From: Terriglobia bacterium
GTDB lineage: Bacteria; Acidobacteriota; Terriglobia; Bryobacterales; Bryobacteraceae
DNA length: 64,000 bases
Assembly: GCA_020073345.1 (NCBI GenBank)
Contig: JAIQFI010000034.1
Span: 1 to 64,000, forward strand
Reading direction: 5' to 3'
In this document: piece after piece, positions 1 through 8,219 of the stretch
How positions within the stretch are numbered: position 1 is the first letter of the stretch
How the letters are laid out: each line of letters opens with the position of its first letter
Notes under the pieces: model-generated
What the model saw: the letters and a program-made list of their open reading frames with translations, nothing else
What the model was told of the DNA's origin: nothing
Databases searched by the model: none
Made by a program: the position numbers and the translations under genes

Positions 1-87
1 CTCGTCGCTCCCGAGCGTGCGCAGGATGCCGTAGGCCGCGCCGAACGCGATGATGAAGACGAGGAAGCCGAGCTTGTTGTAGGTCAT
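1..87 (-). CDS. Truncated N-terminus of a membrane-anchored protein (unknown)
   Basis: An open frame runs off the left edge, so only the first 29 residues are visible. It starts MTYNKLGFLVFIIAFGAAYG and continues into a charged stretch (ILRTLGSDE). The first 20 residues form a hydrophobic segment after a short polar N-terminus, as in a signal anchor or uncleaved signal peptide. There is no clear Shine-Dalgarno sequence before the ATG. The family cannot be recognised from so few residues. It could also be a chance frame, although the hydrophobic profile argues mildly for a real start. Confidence 0.35.
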   Translation of the reverse strand, partial: MTYNKLGFLVFIIAFGAAYGILRTLGSDE

Positions 88-208
88 GGCAGGGATCCGC
101 GAATCAGCACCATCATGCCAGTGTAGCGAACGAGCCTGCGGCGATCACGGAGAGGTGTGGCGAATGACGTTCGATGATCTCGTGGCGAAGGCTACGTCGG
201 AACAATGA

Positions 209-478
209 CTAATCTCCGTCGCGCATCAGATCGCGAAGCACCTGGTTTGGCCGGCCCGAGGCGATCTGTTTCAGGATCGCTTTCCCAGACTTCCGGGTCA
301 CGACGAGCTTGGGGTGCACGATGACGTCCGCGGGTAGCTCCTGCAGCGCTTGGAGATGGTGGCGGAGCGCTTGCTCGATGAGATGGCTTTTCTTGACGCC
401 AGTGGCCCGAACGCGCTGGTCGAGCAACGCCTTCGTTGTGTGTGAGATCAGTGCCGAGATCTGGGTTTCATTGCTCAT
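209..478 (-). CDS. Antitoxin-like ribbon-helix-helix protein (orphan)
   Basis: This 89-residue protein has the pattern of ribbon-helix-helix antitoxins. A short strand (TQISALIS) is followed by a helix-turn-helix segment with the AxxxGVKKSHLIEQAL signature (about residues 20-40), then a basic C-terminal tail suited to binding a toxin. Such proteins repress their own operon and neutralise a partner ribonuclease or gyrase toxin. A good ribosome-binding site (GAGGTG, 3 bases before the ATG) supports the start. No toxin frame is visible on either side: downstream there is only a short non-coding gap, and upstream frames are not protein-like. It is therefore an orphan or remnant. The family call rests on the motif pattern only. 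Confidence 0.6.
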   Translation of the reverse strand: MSNETQISALISHTTKALLDQRVRATGVKKSHLIEQALRHHLQALQELPADVIVHPKLVVTRKSGKAILKQIASGRPNQVLRDLMRDGD

Positions 479-746
479 GGGTCACCTCGATAACCACACA
501 TCTTTGTAGGGAATCGTCAAGGATCCAAGATCGAGCAAAGCCGTCACGTAGGACTGGACGCCGGCTCGCGGCCTTGGCGCCGAGCTTGCTCGTGATGCCG
601 GTGAGCCGGCGGCGGATGCACCGCCTGCATCGTTCGGCGGCAGGTTCAGAAGCTTGACATGTGAATCCAGATTCACTAGACCAGCGGCCGTGGATTCCGA
701 GAGCGGACCAGCGCGACCGGCCGGCGAACGGCCCTCCGTGCCGCGG

Positions 747-1493
747 ATGCTCGACGACGTCGATCCCCGGTCCCTGGGCGCCATGGAGGGGAGCGCGGCG
801 AGCTGGCGCGAGCCTATCGATCATTATCGGTCACCGGCGCGGCTGGCCGCCGAGCTCCAGATGATGCGGCGCTATCCGACGCCGTTCTGCCCCTCGGCGG
901 CCCTGCCCGAGGTCGGGTCCTACGTGGCGCGCGAGGCCGCCGGTACGCCGCTGATCGCGGTACGAGGCGCGGATGGCAAGGTCTGTGTGCTTCGCAACGT
1001 GAGCCGGGATCGCGGCGCGCCAGCGACGAGGCGTGCGGGTGGCCCGCGGGCGTTCGCGTGTCACTCCTACGGCTGGGCCTATGGCCTCGATGGACGCTTA
1101 CGGCATGCGCCCGACGACGGCGGCGTTCCGTGCCTCGACCAGGCGTCGCCCGGCTTCGCGCCGGTGCACGCGATCGAACACGGCGGCCTCGTGTTCGTGA
1201 CGCAGGAGCTGCCGTCGCTTGCCGAAGCGAGCGTGGACGAGCTCCTGGCGATCATCCCGCCCGGCGAACAGTTCTACGCGATCACCGAGGACGACGTGGC
1301 GGCCAACTGGAAGATCCTCGCCGAGGGCTTCATCGCGGGCTACCACATCCGTACGACGCACCGCGAGACGGTGTGCCGTCGGGGCCGCCTGGGCTCGACA
1401 ACCGGAGCAGTGTCGAGGTGCCCGGCGAGGGTCGTCGGGTGGCGTTGTCATGCCAGGCCAGCGCGAGGCGCCGCGCCCTGGAGGCGGAGCTAG
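747..1493 (+). pseudogene. Degenerate Rieske-type ring-hydroxylating oxygenase alpha subunit
   Basis: The frame reads like the N-terminal half of an aromatic ring-hydroxylating dioxygenase alpha subunit. It has a PGSY-like strand (EVGSYVAREAAGTPLIAVRG), a Rieske loop region, and the start of the catalytic domain (NWKILAEGFIAGYHIRTTHR), which in intact enzymes carries iron ligands. Three of the four Rieske ligands are gone. The expected CxHRG box reads SRDRG, and the expected CxxHGW box reads CHSYGW. Around 1370-1400 similarity leaves this frame: the +1 frame then gives GLDNRSSVEVPGEGRRVAL, which resembles the next family segment, so a frameshift is likely. The remaining ~200 catalytic residues are missing. 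An ATG at 747 is the likely start; an upstream ATG at 654 is possible. It is probably a decaying gene. Confidence 0.6.
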
Positions 1494-1593
1494 CGGTCCA
1501 GAACGGATTCAGCCGACGGCAGGGGATCGGCGCCGTATACCGACGTGACACACACCTGTAAAACCAAAGGCAAAACCAGCAAAACTCGGCGCT

Positions 1594-2850
1594 TCATGGC
1601 TTCCTCTGCCTCCCTATCCAATCAATGGCGGCGTCCATCACGGGATCGTGGCCGGCCAGCAATGCCGCGCGCGTCATCTCTACCACTACATCGGGAGTTA
1701 CGCCCAATCCTTCCAGGGGTTGGCCCCCTTCGGAAACGTAGTTTGCCACCGCGTACTGGAACCCGTCGCCGTCAGGCAGGCGCTCGAAAGCGGAAGGGAG
1801 TGCGGCGGCAGCCGTGCGGGTGCCGAATATGCGGGCGCGGCCCAGGTCCTTCAGGCCGCCGGCGAAAATCTCCGAAGTCGAAGCCGAACAGCCGTCCACC
1901 AGCACGGCCACCGGCCCGGAAAAGACGTCCGCGCGAGGATTGACCACGAAATTCAGCGTGCTGTCGCGCAGGTACATAGTCCCCAGGCGCTGATTGGGCT
2001 TATCCACCAGGAATCCGGCCATGCCCATGGCCATCCCGCCGATACCGCCGGGATTCCCGCGCAGGTCGATGATCACGCCATCGCAGACGTTACAGGCTTC
2101 CACGGTCTTCTGAAAGCTGGCCATCACCCGCGGAAGATCCAGAAACATGTTGAAGCGGACGTAGGCTGTCGAACCAATCTTCCTGCTTTCGAACCAGACG
2201 TACTGTGCTGGCAGATTTCCGAAGGCTGATACCATGCCGCGCGGTGCGGTCAGGGCCAGGGGCAAAGTGACGGTCTGGTCCGATGCGTTCAGAAACGTTG
2301 CCTCGAGAGTTCCGCCGATCGGCCCGCTCAGGCGCGCCAGTACGGCACGGGTCAATTGCAGCTCGTGAACCGCGGGATTGGAACGGGCTTGTTCGATGAC
2401 GGGCTTCAAGTCCTTTCCGTCGGCCCGCTCAATTTGCCAGCCCGGCCGGACGCCCTGCTTCTCGGCCGGGGACCCTGGATCGACGTTGGTCACCACGGCA
2501 TGTCCATCCAGCACCCGCGCGTCGATGCCGGTTACGCCCGGGCCTTCGCCCTCGTCGTCGAGAACCGAATACACCACAGCGGGGATAATCGCGAAATGGC
2601 TCTGCTTAAGCCGCCCGATCATATCCTGCATGACCGCGCGCGCCTCATCATGGTTCGCGGCTTTTTCCACCCGGGGCCGGTACTCGTCGTGGATGGCCTG
2701 CCAGTCCAGGCCGCCGGGCTTGGCCTGCCAGTGCTTGTCGCGAACGGTGGTCCAGACTTTTTCAAAGGAGTCCAGATCCAGCTGGCTGCGGGTCTGCCCG
2801 AAGACGGACACCACCGCGACCAAGATCAGGATCAAGCTGCGCGAAAGCAT
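1594..2850 (-). CDS. Secreted S41-family peptidase (C-terminal processing / tricorn-type)
   Basis: This 418-residue protein has a signal peptide (about residues 1-19), a helical N-terminal region (25-85), a PDZ-like domain (about 105-165, with the PGSPAEKQGVRPGW motif) and an S41 protease core. The catalytic segment VDGCSASTSEIFAGG lies at about 318-332 and carries the expected nucleophilic serine. The downstream lysine motif of classical CtpA/Prc enzymes (GKG) is absent and reads GTRTAAAALPS. This fits the tricorn-like S41B branch, which uses other catalytic partners. The enzyme probably cleaves misfolded or tagged proteins outside the cytoplasm. It lies just downstream of the beta-lactamase-like gene in the same direction (12-base gap), so the two may be co-transcribed. 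Confidence 0.85.
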   Translation of the reverse strand: MLSRSLILILVAVVSVFGQTRSQLDLDSFEKVWTTVRDKHWQAKPGGLDWQAIHDEYRPRVEKAANHDEARAVMQDMIGRLKQSHFAIIPAVVYSVLDDEGEGPGVTGIDARVLDGHAVVTNVDPGSPAEKQGVRPGWQIERADGKDLKPVIEQARSNPAVHELQLTRAVLARLSGPIGGTLEATFLNASDQTVTLPLALTAPRGMVSAFGNLPAQYVWFESRKIGSTAYVRFNMFLDLPRVMASFQKTVEACNVCDGVIIDLRGNPGGIGGMAMGMAGFLVDKPNQRLGTMYLRDSTLNFVVNPRADVFSGPVAVLVDGCSASTSEIFAGGLKDLGRARIFGTRTAAAALPSAFERLPDGDGFQYAVANYVSEGGQPLEGLGVTPDVVVEMTRAALLAGHDPVMDAAIDWIGRQRKP

Positions 2851-2862
2851 CCTGAAACAACT

Positions 2863-3789
2863 CTACCGGACGATCGCCAGCGATTGGGGGAAACGCACCG
2901 GCAGCGATCGTTCCAGGAGCTTCTGAGCGATGGTGATCGCGCTCGAGCCGTCGCGATTCGCCAGGACCACGACTCCGGTATGAAACTCGGGCGCCATCAG
3001 GATCGCGCCCGCGAAACCGGGAGCTGTGCTGGTTTGCCGGATCAGGCGCACCCCCCGCGAGGCATCGGCTTCCAACCCGTAGCCGCTATCGCTCGAAAGA
3101 GCCGCAATGACCGTGGGGGGAAGTACTTCTCGCTCCTCCGGCTGGTCCCTTACCTTCCCGTCGTTCAAAAACACGAGCAGGAAACGAGCCATGTCGCTGG
3201 CTGAACTGAAGAGGCCCTCGCCGGCCATGGGCCGGACGATCTTACCGTCGGCGGTGTGCCCCATGGCCAGCGGATAGGTCATCGCGAGGTTGGGAGCGAA
3301 GGTGGTGTGCGCCATGCCCAGAGGCGTGAAGATCATCTCTTCCAGCACAGCGGAAGCCGGCCGGGCGCGGATGTTCTCGATCAGGCGTGCAACCACCGCT
3401 TCTTCCCCCGCTTCCGACGGCGGGCTCAGTAGATTCTGCGCGGACAGCCGGGCTTGCCTGTCATCTAAGCCGAACAGGTAATCGCCCGCGGGGGTCTCCA
3501 GGCGTAAACGCCCCTGGGCGGACAATTCATAGGCCGCCGCCGCCAGGTATACGCGGGCCGATCCCAGCCGGAACAGCGTATCCGGTGTGACCGGTGTTTT
3601 GGATTCGAGACTCGCTACGCCCAGTCCCGTGGCCCAAACCACCTGGTTGTCCTTCACCACCACCGCGGCGACGCCTGGAATCTTCTGGCGGGAGAGTTCC
3701 GAGACGGCGATCTGGTCGAGGGCCGCGGGAAGGCCGGATTGGGCCGCGGCCAGTCCCGCTACTAGAAACAAGAGAAATAAAGCGCGCAT
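2863..3789 (-). CDS. Serine beta-lactamase-like (class C fold) secreted protein, probably inactive
   Basis: The 308-residue protein has a signal peptide (MRALFLLFLVAGLAAAQ) and the overall pattern of class C beta-lactamase or esterase-like hydrolases: IPGVAAVVVKDNQVVWATG, then LFRLGS, then FTPLGMAHTTF and GEGLFSSASDMARFL. The catalytic SxxK motif reads S77-A-R-V80, so the general-base lysine is missing. No YxN motif is found where expected: that region is shortened to LSAQNLLSPPSEAGEE. The C-terminal HxG/KTG strand is also not recognisable. The family is normally 350-450 residues, so this one is short. It may act as a binding protein or be a decaying paralogue. It precedes the S41 peptidase gene by 12 bases and follows the nuclease gene by 9. 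Confidence 0.75.
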   Translation of the reverse strand: MRALFLLFLVAGLAAAQSGLPAALDQIAVSELSRQKIPGVAAVVVKDNQVVWATGLGVASLESKTPVTPDTLFRLGSARVYLAAAAYELSAQGRLRLETPAGDYLFGLDDRQARLSAQNLLSPPSEAGEEAVVARLIENIRARPASAVLEEMIFTPLGMAHTTFAPNLAMTYPLAMGHTADGKIVRPMAGEGLFSSASDMARFLLVFLNDGKVRDQPEEREVLPPTVIAALSSDSGYGLEADASRGVRLIRQTSTAPGFAGAILMAPEFHTGVVVLANRDGSSAITIAQKLLERSLPVRFPQSLAIVR

Positions 3790-3798
3790 GTTTCCACC

Positions 3799-5115
3799 CT
3801 ACAGCAATCGGCGGCGCTTGACAGTACTATGGGCACTCGTGTGCCGTACTAGCCGTTGTTCCAGGCGTTGCTTCAGACGCTGTTCGCGTCGGCGAAGCGC
3901 GGGAGAGTCCTGATGATCCAGCGCCGCGCGCGTGGTCTCGAGCGCTCGCACGAGATCTTTCTGGCGATGTTCGTAATGCTTGGCAAGTTCCTCGAGCGCC
4001 GGGACGCGGAAAGGATTCCTGGCGGCCGCAAGGTCGTTCCAGACCGCGACGGCTTGCTCCTCGGCGCCTAGCTTGCGCTCGAGTGCAGCCAGGTCCCACA
4101 GCGTGCGGAACATCAGGTCGTCCTCGAGACCGGCGGCGACCGCCCGCCGGAAGAGCGCCCGGGACTGTTCCAAGTCGCCCGCTTGCCGCAGCCATCGGGC
4201 GATACCCGCGATCTCGCACCCGTGGCGGAACGGCAGATTCTCCGGATCCTTAAACGCGAGCGGCACGATTCCCGTCAGGCAGGCCAGCGTGAGGATATCG
4301 GTCGAGTTGTGATGGAATACAGGCAGCAGACGGGCGGCCCGATGGGTTCGTAGATATTCGAAATAGAGATACGGAATCAGCGCGCCCGGGACATCGCCCT
4401 CCCGCTCGAAACCGAGTACCTGGCTTTCCAGATCTACCAGCCGGCAGGACTCATAACGCAACTTCCACAGGCGCCGGGCGCCATAGAGGAGATCCAGATG
4501 CTCCAGCTTCCCGAACGGCGGGCGGCTACGGTTCAAGCGATAGCGTGTCTCGAGCAGGGGCTGATCGAAGCTTTGACCGTTATAGGTGATGAGAACGCGG
4601 AACGGACCGAGATGGCGGGCTACGGCGTCGAGCAGGCTGGCCTCCTCGCAATAATCCCGCATGAAGAACTGGCGCACGCGAAAGCCTTCCGGTGCAATTC
4701 TGCCGATGCCGACCAGGAACGCGCACGTGCCTGATCCGCCCGCCAAACCGGTGGTTTCGGTGTCAAGAAACGCCCACTCCGCCGGAGGCGCGAGCGGCGC
4801 GGAACCGCCGGAGATCGCTGCCAGCAGATCCTCAGGCAACTCCGCCAGCGAGCCGATGTCGGCGCTGCCGTGGCGCCGGTGGCGCTCGTAAAGCTTTTCT
4901 GTCTCGAAATGCCGTCCGTGAGCGGTTTCGACAACGTCACCGCCCAGCCACTCTTCAACAGCGGCCTGAGAACGCTCGGGAATTTCGTAGTCTTCTTCTT
5001 GCTTTTGCTGGATGATCTGGGACACATCGCGTGTGGAAAACTTCGCATCATACTTAGAGTTGATGCGCGCGACGCGCGCGCGAAGATCGGCCAGTTGCTG
5101 CTGTAAGTCGCTCAT
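3799..5115 (-). CDS. YprB-like RNase H-fold exonuclease with TPR-like tail
   Basis: The protein (438 residues from the ATG at 5115; an upstream start at 5148 is possible) contains an RNase H-like 3'-5' exonuclease domain of the YprB/RNase_H_2 type. The first acidic motif is FLDTETTGLAGGSGT (about residues 116-130). Further conserved stretches are ITYNGQSFDQPLLETRYR and HHNSTDILTLACL, which hold the later acidic residues. The N-terminus has a short coiled coil (DLQQQLADLRARVARIN). After the nuclease domain the chain is helical and TPR-like (about 310-420) and ends in a very basic tail. Family members act on DNA or RNA; the substrate here is unknown. In this direction it is the first of three genes. 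Confidence 0.8.
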   Translation of the reverse strand: MSDLQQQLADLRARVARINSKYDAKFSTRDVSQIIQQKQEEDYEIPERSQAAVEEWLGGDVVETAHGRHFETEKLYERHRRHGSADIGSLAELPEDLLAAISGGSAPLAPPAEWAFLDTETTGLAGGSGTCAFLVGIGRIAPEGFRVRQFFMRDYCEEASLLDAVARHLGPFRVLITYNGQSFDQPLLETRYRLNRSRPPFGKLEHLDLLYGARRLWKLRYESCRLVDLESQVLGFEREGDVPGALIPYLYFEYLRTHRAARLLPVFHHNSTDILTLACLTGIVPLAFKDPENLPFRHGCEIAGIARWLRQAGDLEQSRALFRRAVAAGLEDDLMFRTLWDLAALERKLGAEEQAVAVWNDLAAARNPFRVPALEELAKHYEHRQKDLVRALETTRAALDHQDSPALRRREQRLKQRLEQRLVRHTSAHSTVKRRRLL

Positions 5116-5261
5116 TCGCCTTTTGTTTGCTAGCCCAAGGGCAAGCATAACACGGCTCGCACAGAAGCATTCGCGAAAATTTTCGCGGCGTTCAGTTTTT
5201 TGGAACGGCGGCCGCTGCTCAAAAAAACCGCGGAAAACCTGGGTTTTTCAGCAGTTTTCCC

Positions 5262-5290
5262 TTTACACTGCGCGAACGATCCCGTATGAT
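5262..5290 (+). promoter_or_regulatory. Sigma-70-type promoter of the HU gene
   Basis: TTTACA at 5262-5267 and TATGAT at 5285-5290 are separated by exactly 17 bases. This leaves a leader of about 85 bases before the HU start codon. The upstream DNA (5158-5260) has several A/T tracts that could act as an UP element. Confidence 0.75.
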
Positions 5291-5380
5291 GCGAATGAGC
5301 GTCCGCACGAAAAACTACTTCCGCGTGCGCTTGTACACGGGAAAGAATCGGACAAGTTTAGACAAGTACAAAGGAGAGAC

Positions 5381-5674
5381 ATGGCAAAGTTGACTCAATC
5401 GCAGTTCATGAAGGAGCTGGCGGCGGCGACCGAAGTACCCAACAAGACAGCGAAAGCGCTGGTTACGGCTTACGCAGACCTGGCAGTGAAAGAGACCAAG
5501 AAGAGCGGTATGTGCGTGCTGCCGGGCATCGGCCGGCTGGTGCGCGTGGATCGCAAGGCCCGCATGGGGCGCAACCCGGCGACCGGCGAAGCGATCAAGA
5601 TTCCGGCCAAGAAAGTGGTAAAGTTCCGCGTTGCCAAAGCCGTGAAGGACGCGATCGTCCCAAAAAAAAAGTAG
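5381..5674 (+). CDS. hup: HU-family DNA-binding protein
   Basis: This 97-residue protein matches HU/IHF along its length. It has an N-terminal helical pair (MAKLTQSQFMKELAAATEVP), the VLPGIGRLVRVDRKARMGRNPATGE beta-arm entry with the conserved RNPATGE tip, and a lysine-rich C-terminus (IPAKKVVKFRVAKAVKDAI). It bends and compacts DNA as a dimer in the nucleoid. The start is fixed by a strong ribosome-binding site (AAGGAGA at 5371-5377). A promoter lies upstream and a strong terminator downstream, so it is a single-gene transcript. The LPGIG in place of the usual L.GFG loop is a minor variation. Confidence 0.93.
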   Translation: MAKLTQSQFMKELAAATEVPNKTAKALVTAYADLAVKETKKSGMCVLPGIGRLVRVDRKARMGRNPATGEAIKIPAKKVVKFRVAKAVKDAIVPKKK

Positions 5675-5696
5675 CGGCCAATTAGAAGATAAAGCA

Positions 5697-5735
5697 AAAC
5701 CCCGGTCCGCTGCTGCGGGCCGGGGTTTGTTGTCT
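5697..5735 (+). terminator. Rho-independent terminator after HU
   Basis: A GC-rich hairpin (arms AAACCCCGGTCCGC and GCGGGCCGGGGTTT, 4-base loop) is followed by a T-rich tail. It lies 23 bases after the HU stop codon. The stem has a single G-T wobble. Confidence 0.85.
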
Positions 5736-5793
5736 TAACGTTTATAAAACCGATTGAGGCCGCGCCCATACTGCTGGCGCATACCAGGAAGCC

Positions 5794-5982
5794 TTACGCC
5801 TGCTTCTTTTCGTCGGGGCGTGGTGTGGGCGGTTGGTCTTCGGGACCTTTCAAGGAATCCTTGAAGTTCCGAATCCCTTCGCCCAAGCCCTTTGCCAGCT
5901 CAGGAATCTTCTTGCCGCCGAACAGGAGGAGGGCGACCAGGAGGATAACCAGCAGCTCCATCGGGCCTATTTGTCTTAACAT
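5794..5982 (-). CDS. tatA: Twin-arginine translocase subunit TatA/TatE
   Basis: This 62-residue protein has the TatA architecture: a very short N-terminus, one membrane helix (about residues 8-20, [18 protein letters not shown]), the [21 protein letters not shown] hinge and amphipathic helix, and a charged proline-rich tail. TatA forms the pore that carries folded proteins across the inner membrane. The start is chosen at 5982 because a strong ribosome-binding site (GGAGG) sits 6 bases upstream. A longer in-frame opening to 6171 lacks such a site. TatC is not in this window. The many signal-peptide genes nearby give it likely clients, but no specific Tat substrate is identified here. Confidence 0.9.
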   Translation of the reverse strand: MLRQIGPMELLVILLVALLLFGGKKIPELAKGLGEGIRNFKDSLKGPEDQPPTPRPDEKKQA

Positions 5983-6009
5983 ACGGCCTCCTTGCAACCT
6001 GAGTGTACC

Positions 6010-6201
6010 ATGAAGCACAAGCCAGCCAGTTCTGTCCGAAAGGGTTTTAATCAGAAGGCAAAGGGGTTTGATCAGAAAAAAGACGTCCGGGCCATCGCCC
6101 GCGAGCGGGTGGGCACGGTGAAGCCTTCGCGTCCCATCCTGCCCCCGACGCTCCGCAAGAAGCCCAAACACAAGCGTCCACCGGGCGAAGTGGAAGAATA
6201 G
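6010..6201 (+). CDS. Small basic hypothetical protein
   Basis: This 63-residue, lysine/arginine-rich protein starts at [16 protein letters not shown] and contains [19 protein letters not shown]. It has no membrane helix or signal peptide. It ends 2 bases before the GTG of the Rieske ferredoxin gene and so probably shares an operon with it and mutM. An alternative start at 5992 exists. No known family is recognised; the basic composition suggests nucleic-acid or ribosome binding, but that is only a guess. Confidence 0.5.
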   Translation: MKHKPASSVRKGFNQKAKGFDQKKDVRAIARERVGTVKPSRPILPPTLRKKPKHKRPPGEVEE

Positions 6202-6203
6202 AA

Positions 6204-6521
6204 GTGGTTAAGCTTATGCCCTTTGTGAAAGTCGGTTCGCTCGCCGCACTGCCCCCCGGGTCGGTCATGGAGGCCTTGGTCGGAGAGGGAACTTACGCGA
6301 TTTGCAACGCAGGTGGCGAAATCCATGCGCTGGACGGGATCTGCCCGCACGCCGGCGGCCCGCTGGGGCAAGGCGCCCTGCATGGCACCACTCTAGTGTG
6401 CCCGTGGCACGCGTGGGAGTACGATTGCCGCTCGGGAGCAAACGAAATGGACGACGGATTGATCCTCGATAAGGTCCAGGTCAAGATTGAGGGCGACGAC
6501 ATCCTCATTGAAGTTCCTTAA
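6204..6521 (+). CDS. Rieske [2Fe-2S] ferredoxin
   Basis: The 105-residue protein is a free Rieske ferredoxin of the biphenyl-ferredoxin/NirD-like type. Both ligand boxes are intact: CPHAGG (C-x-H) and CPWHAW (C-x-x-H), separated by about 16 residues. It carries electrons to an oxygenase or reductase in the cytoplasm; the partner is not in this region. A GTG start at 6204, preceded by GGAAG at a good distance, is preferred; an ATG at 6216 is possible. The stop codon is 2 bases from the mutM start, so the two genes are translationally linked. Pairing with a DNA-repair glycosylase may simply reflect operon packing. Confidence 0.88.
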   Translation: MVKLMPFVKVGSLAALPPGSVMEALVGEGTYAICNAGGEIHALDGICPHAGGPLGQGALHGTTLVCPWHAWEYDCRSGANEMDDGLILDKVQVKIEGDDILIEVP

Positions 6522-6523
6522 GG

Positions 6524-7312
6524 ATGCCGGAACTGCCGGAAGTAGAAACCGTAGTTCGCTCCGTTGCTGCTCACTTGACTGGGCGCAGGATCGTGAGCAC
6601 GAGCTTCACCTCGCGCTTTGTGACTCCCGGAAGCCGGGCCAAATTGACACAGAGGTTAGCCGGCCGCCGCATCGAGTCTGTGAAGCGCCGCGGCAAGTTC
6701 ATCGTCATCGCGCTGGATCAAGGTACGCTCACCGTGCACCTCGGCATGACCGGCAAACTTCTGATGGAAGGCGAGGCCGGCGAACACACGCACGGCGTTT
6801 TCAATCTGGATGACGGACGGCTGCTGTATCACGACCCCCGCCAGTTCGGACGGATCGAGTGGAGCCCGGGCACGCCGCAGCGAGTCGCGCGGTTGGGTCC
6901 GGAACCCCTCGAGATCAGTTTCGAAGAATTCCGGGCGCGGCTCAAGCGCAAGACGCGCATGAAAGCTCTGCTGCTCAACCAAGCGTTCCTGGCTGGCCTG
7001 GGTAACATTTACGCCGACGAAAGTCTGTTCGCCGCGGGGATTCATCCGCTTGCGGTGGCCGATCGGTTGAGCAAGACGCGGGCGGAGAAGCTGTACCAGG
7101 CCATCCGCGGCATTCTCACCCACGCGATCCAGCTGGGCGGATCGTCGATTTCAGACTATGTGAACGCGCGCGGCGAGCGCGGCTGGTTCCAGATGGAGCA
7201 CCGCGTCTACGGCCGCGAAGGCCAGCCTTGCGCCAATTGCGGCCGGCCTATCCGCAAGATCCTGGTGGCGCAGCGCGGGACACATTATTGCCCGCACTGC
7301 CAAAAGAAATAA
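6524..7312 (+). CDS. mutM: Formamidopyrimidine-DNA glycosylase (MutM/Fpg)
   Basis: This 262-residue enzyme removes oxidised purines such as 8-oxoguanine and then nicks the DNA backbone. All key features are present: the N-terminal catalytic PELPEVETV (Pro2 nucleophile, Glu3), HLGMTGKLLM with the catalytic lysine, YHDPRQFGRI, the GLGNIYADESLF helix-two-turn-helix region, and the C-terminal zinc finger (CANCGRPIRK...YCPHC). The length is normal for the family. It is the last gene of the small operon with the Rieske ferredoxin and ends one base from the convergent folP stop. Confidence 0.95.
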   Translation: MPELPEVETVVRSVAAHLTGRRIVSTSFTSRFVTPGSRAKLTQRLAGRRIESVKRRGKFIVIALDQGTLTVHLGMTGKLLMEGEAGEHTHGVFNLDDGRLLYHDPRQFGRIEWSPGTPQRVARLGPEPLEISFEEFRARLKRKTRMKALLLNQAFLAGLGNIYADESLFAAGIHPLAVADRLSKTRAEKLYQAIRGILTHAIQLGGSSISDYVNARGERGWFQMEHRVYGREGQPCANCGRPIRKILVAQRGTHYCPHCQKK

Positions 7313-7313
7313 C

Positions 7314-8159
7314 TTATTCCTGATAGCGCAGAATTTCGTCGGCCACTTCCACCACCGGCTTCATGGCCTTCACATCGTGAACGCGCACCAGGTGCGAGCC
7401 CTTGAGCACGCACGCGGCTACGGCGGCAGCGGTCGCGAACTCCGTGCCTTCCTGCGACTCGCGCGCCAGAAAATGCTTGCGCGACGGACCCGTCATGATC
7501 GGCATCTCGAGGCGGGCGAGAAGCTCCAACTGCGCCAGGATCTCGGCGTTTTGCTCTTTGCGCTTTCCGAAGCCCAGGCCGGGGTCGATGACAATCTGCT
7601 TCCGGTCCAGTCCCGCGCGCATCGCGCGATGCATGGAAGCGTCCAACTCCTTCACGATGGTTTGCATCACGTCCTTGAGCGGCGGCAGCTTGGTCCAGGT
7701 CTCGGGCGACCCGCGCATGTGGTTCAGGATCAGTCCCGCATTGGCCTGCGCCACGGTGCGCGCCAGGTCTGGGTCGATGGTCAGCGCGCTGGGGTCGTTA
7801 ATGATGTCGGCACCCAGCTCCAAGGCCTTTTCCGCGATGGCGGCCTTGTAGGTATCCACCGATATCGGAACGGTGAGCTTGTCACGCAGCCGCTTCAGGA
7901 CCGGGACCAGGCGGCGCAGCTCTTCAGCTTCGGAAATCCGCACGGCGCCGGGACGCGTGGATTCCGCCCCGATGTCGATGATGTCGGCGCCGGCCTCCTC
8001 CAGCTCGATGGCGTGCGCGAAAGCGCGATCGGGATCGAGGAATTTCCCGCCGTCGGAAAACGAGTCGGGCGTGACGTTCAGCACGCCCACCAGCAGGGTC
8101 CGCTCGCCCAATTGCAGGGTCTTGTTGCGGAATTTCCATTCGAAGCGCTTCCGAAGCAT
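7314..8159 (-). CDS. folP: Dihydropteroate synthase
   Basis: This 281-residue TIM-barrel enzyme joins p-aminobenzoate to the pterin pyrophosphate in folate synthesis and is the sulfonamide target. Signature segments are VGVLNVTPDSFSDGGKF (about residues 25-41), IDIGAESTRPGA, PISVDTYKAAIAEKAL, IINDPSAL, LNHMRG and IVIDPGLGFGKR. Its C-terminus (HLVRVHDVKAM) carries the conserved RVHD motif. It lies downstream of the Tad genes in the same direction and is convergent with mutM. No other folate gene is adjacent. Confidence 0.95.
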   Translation of the reverse strand: MLRKRFEWKFRNKTLQLGERTLLVGVLNVTPDSFSDGGKFLDPDRAFAHAIELEEAGADIIDIGAESTRPGAVRISEAEELRRLVPVLKRLRDKLTVPISVDTYKAAIAEKALELGADIINDPSALTIDPDLARTVAQANAGLILNHMRGSPETWTKLPPLKDVMQTIVKELDASMHRAMRAGLDRKQIVIDPGLGFGKRKEQNAEILAQLELLARLEMPIMTGPSRKHFLARESQEGTEFATAAAVAACVLKGSHLVRVHDVKAMKPVVEVADEILRYQE

Positions 8160-8219
8160 GCAGAGTTCAGAGTAACATCCGCATCTAGCGATTCCAGCGC
8201 ATGGTATGGGAGGGGCGTC

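Noticed and set aside
482-784. Candidate toxin gene upstream of the orphan antitoxin
   Set aside because: The frame ends next to the antitoxin start but has low-complexity Ser/Ala/Arg composition and no toxin motif.
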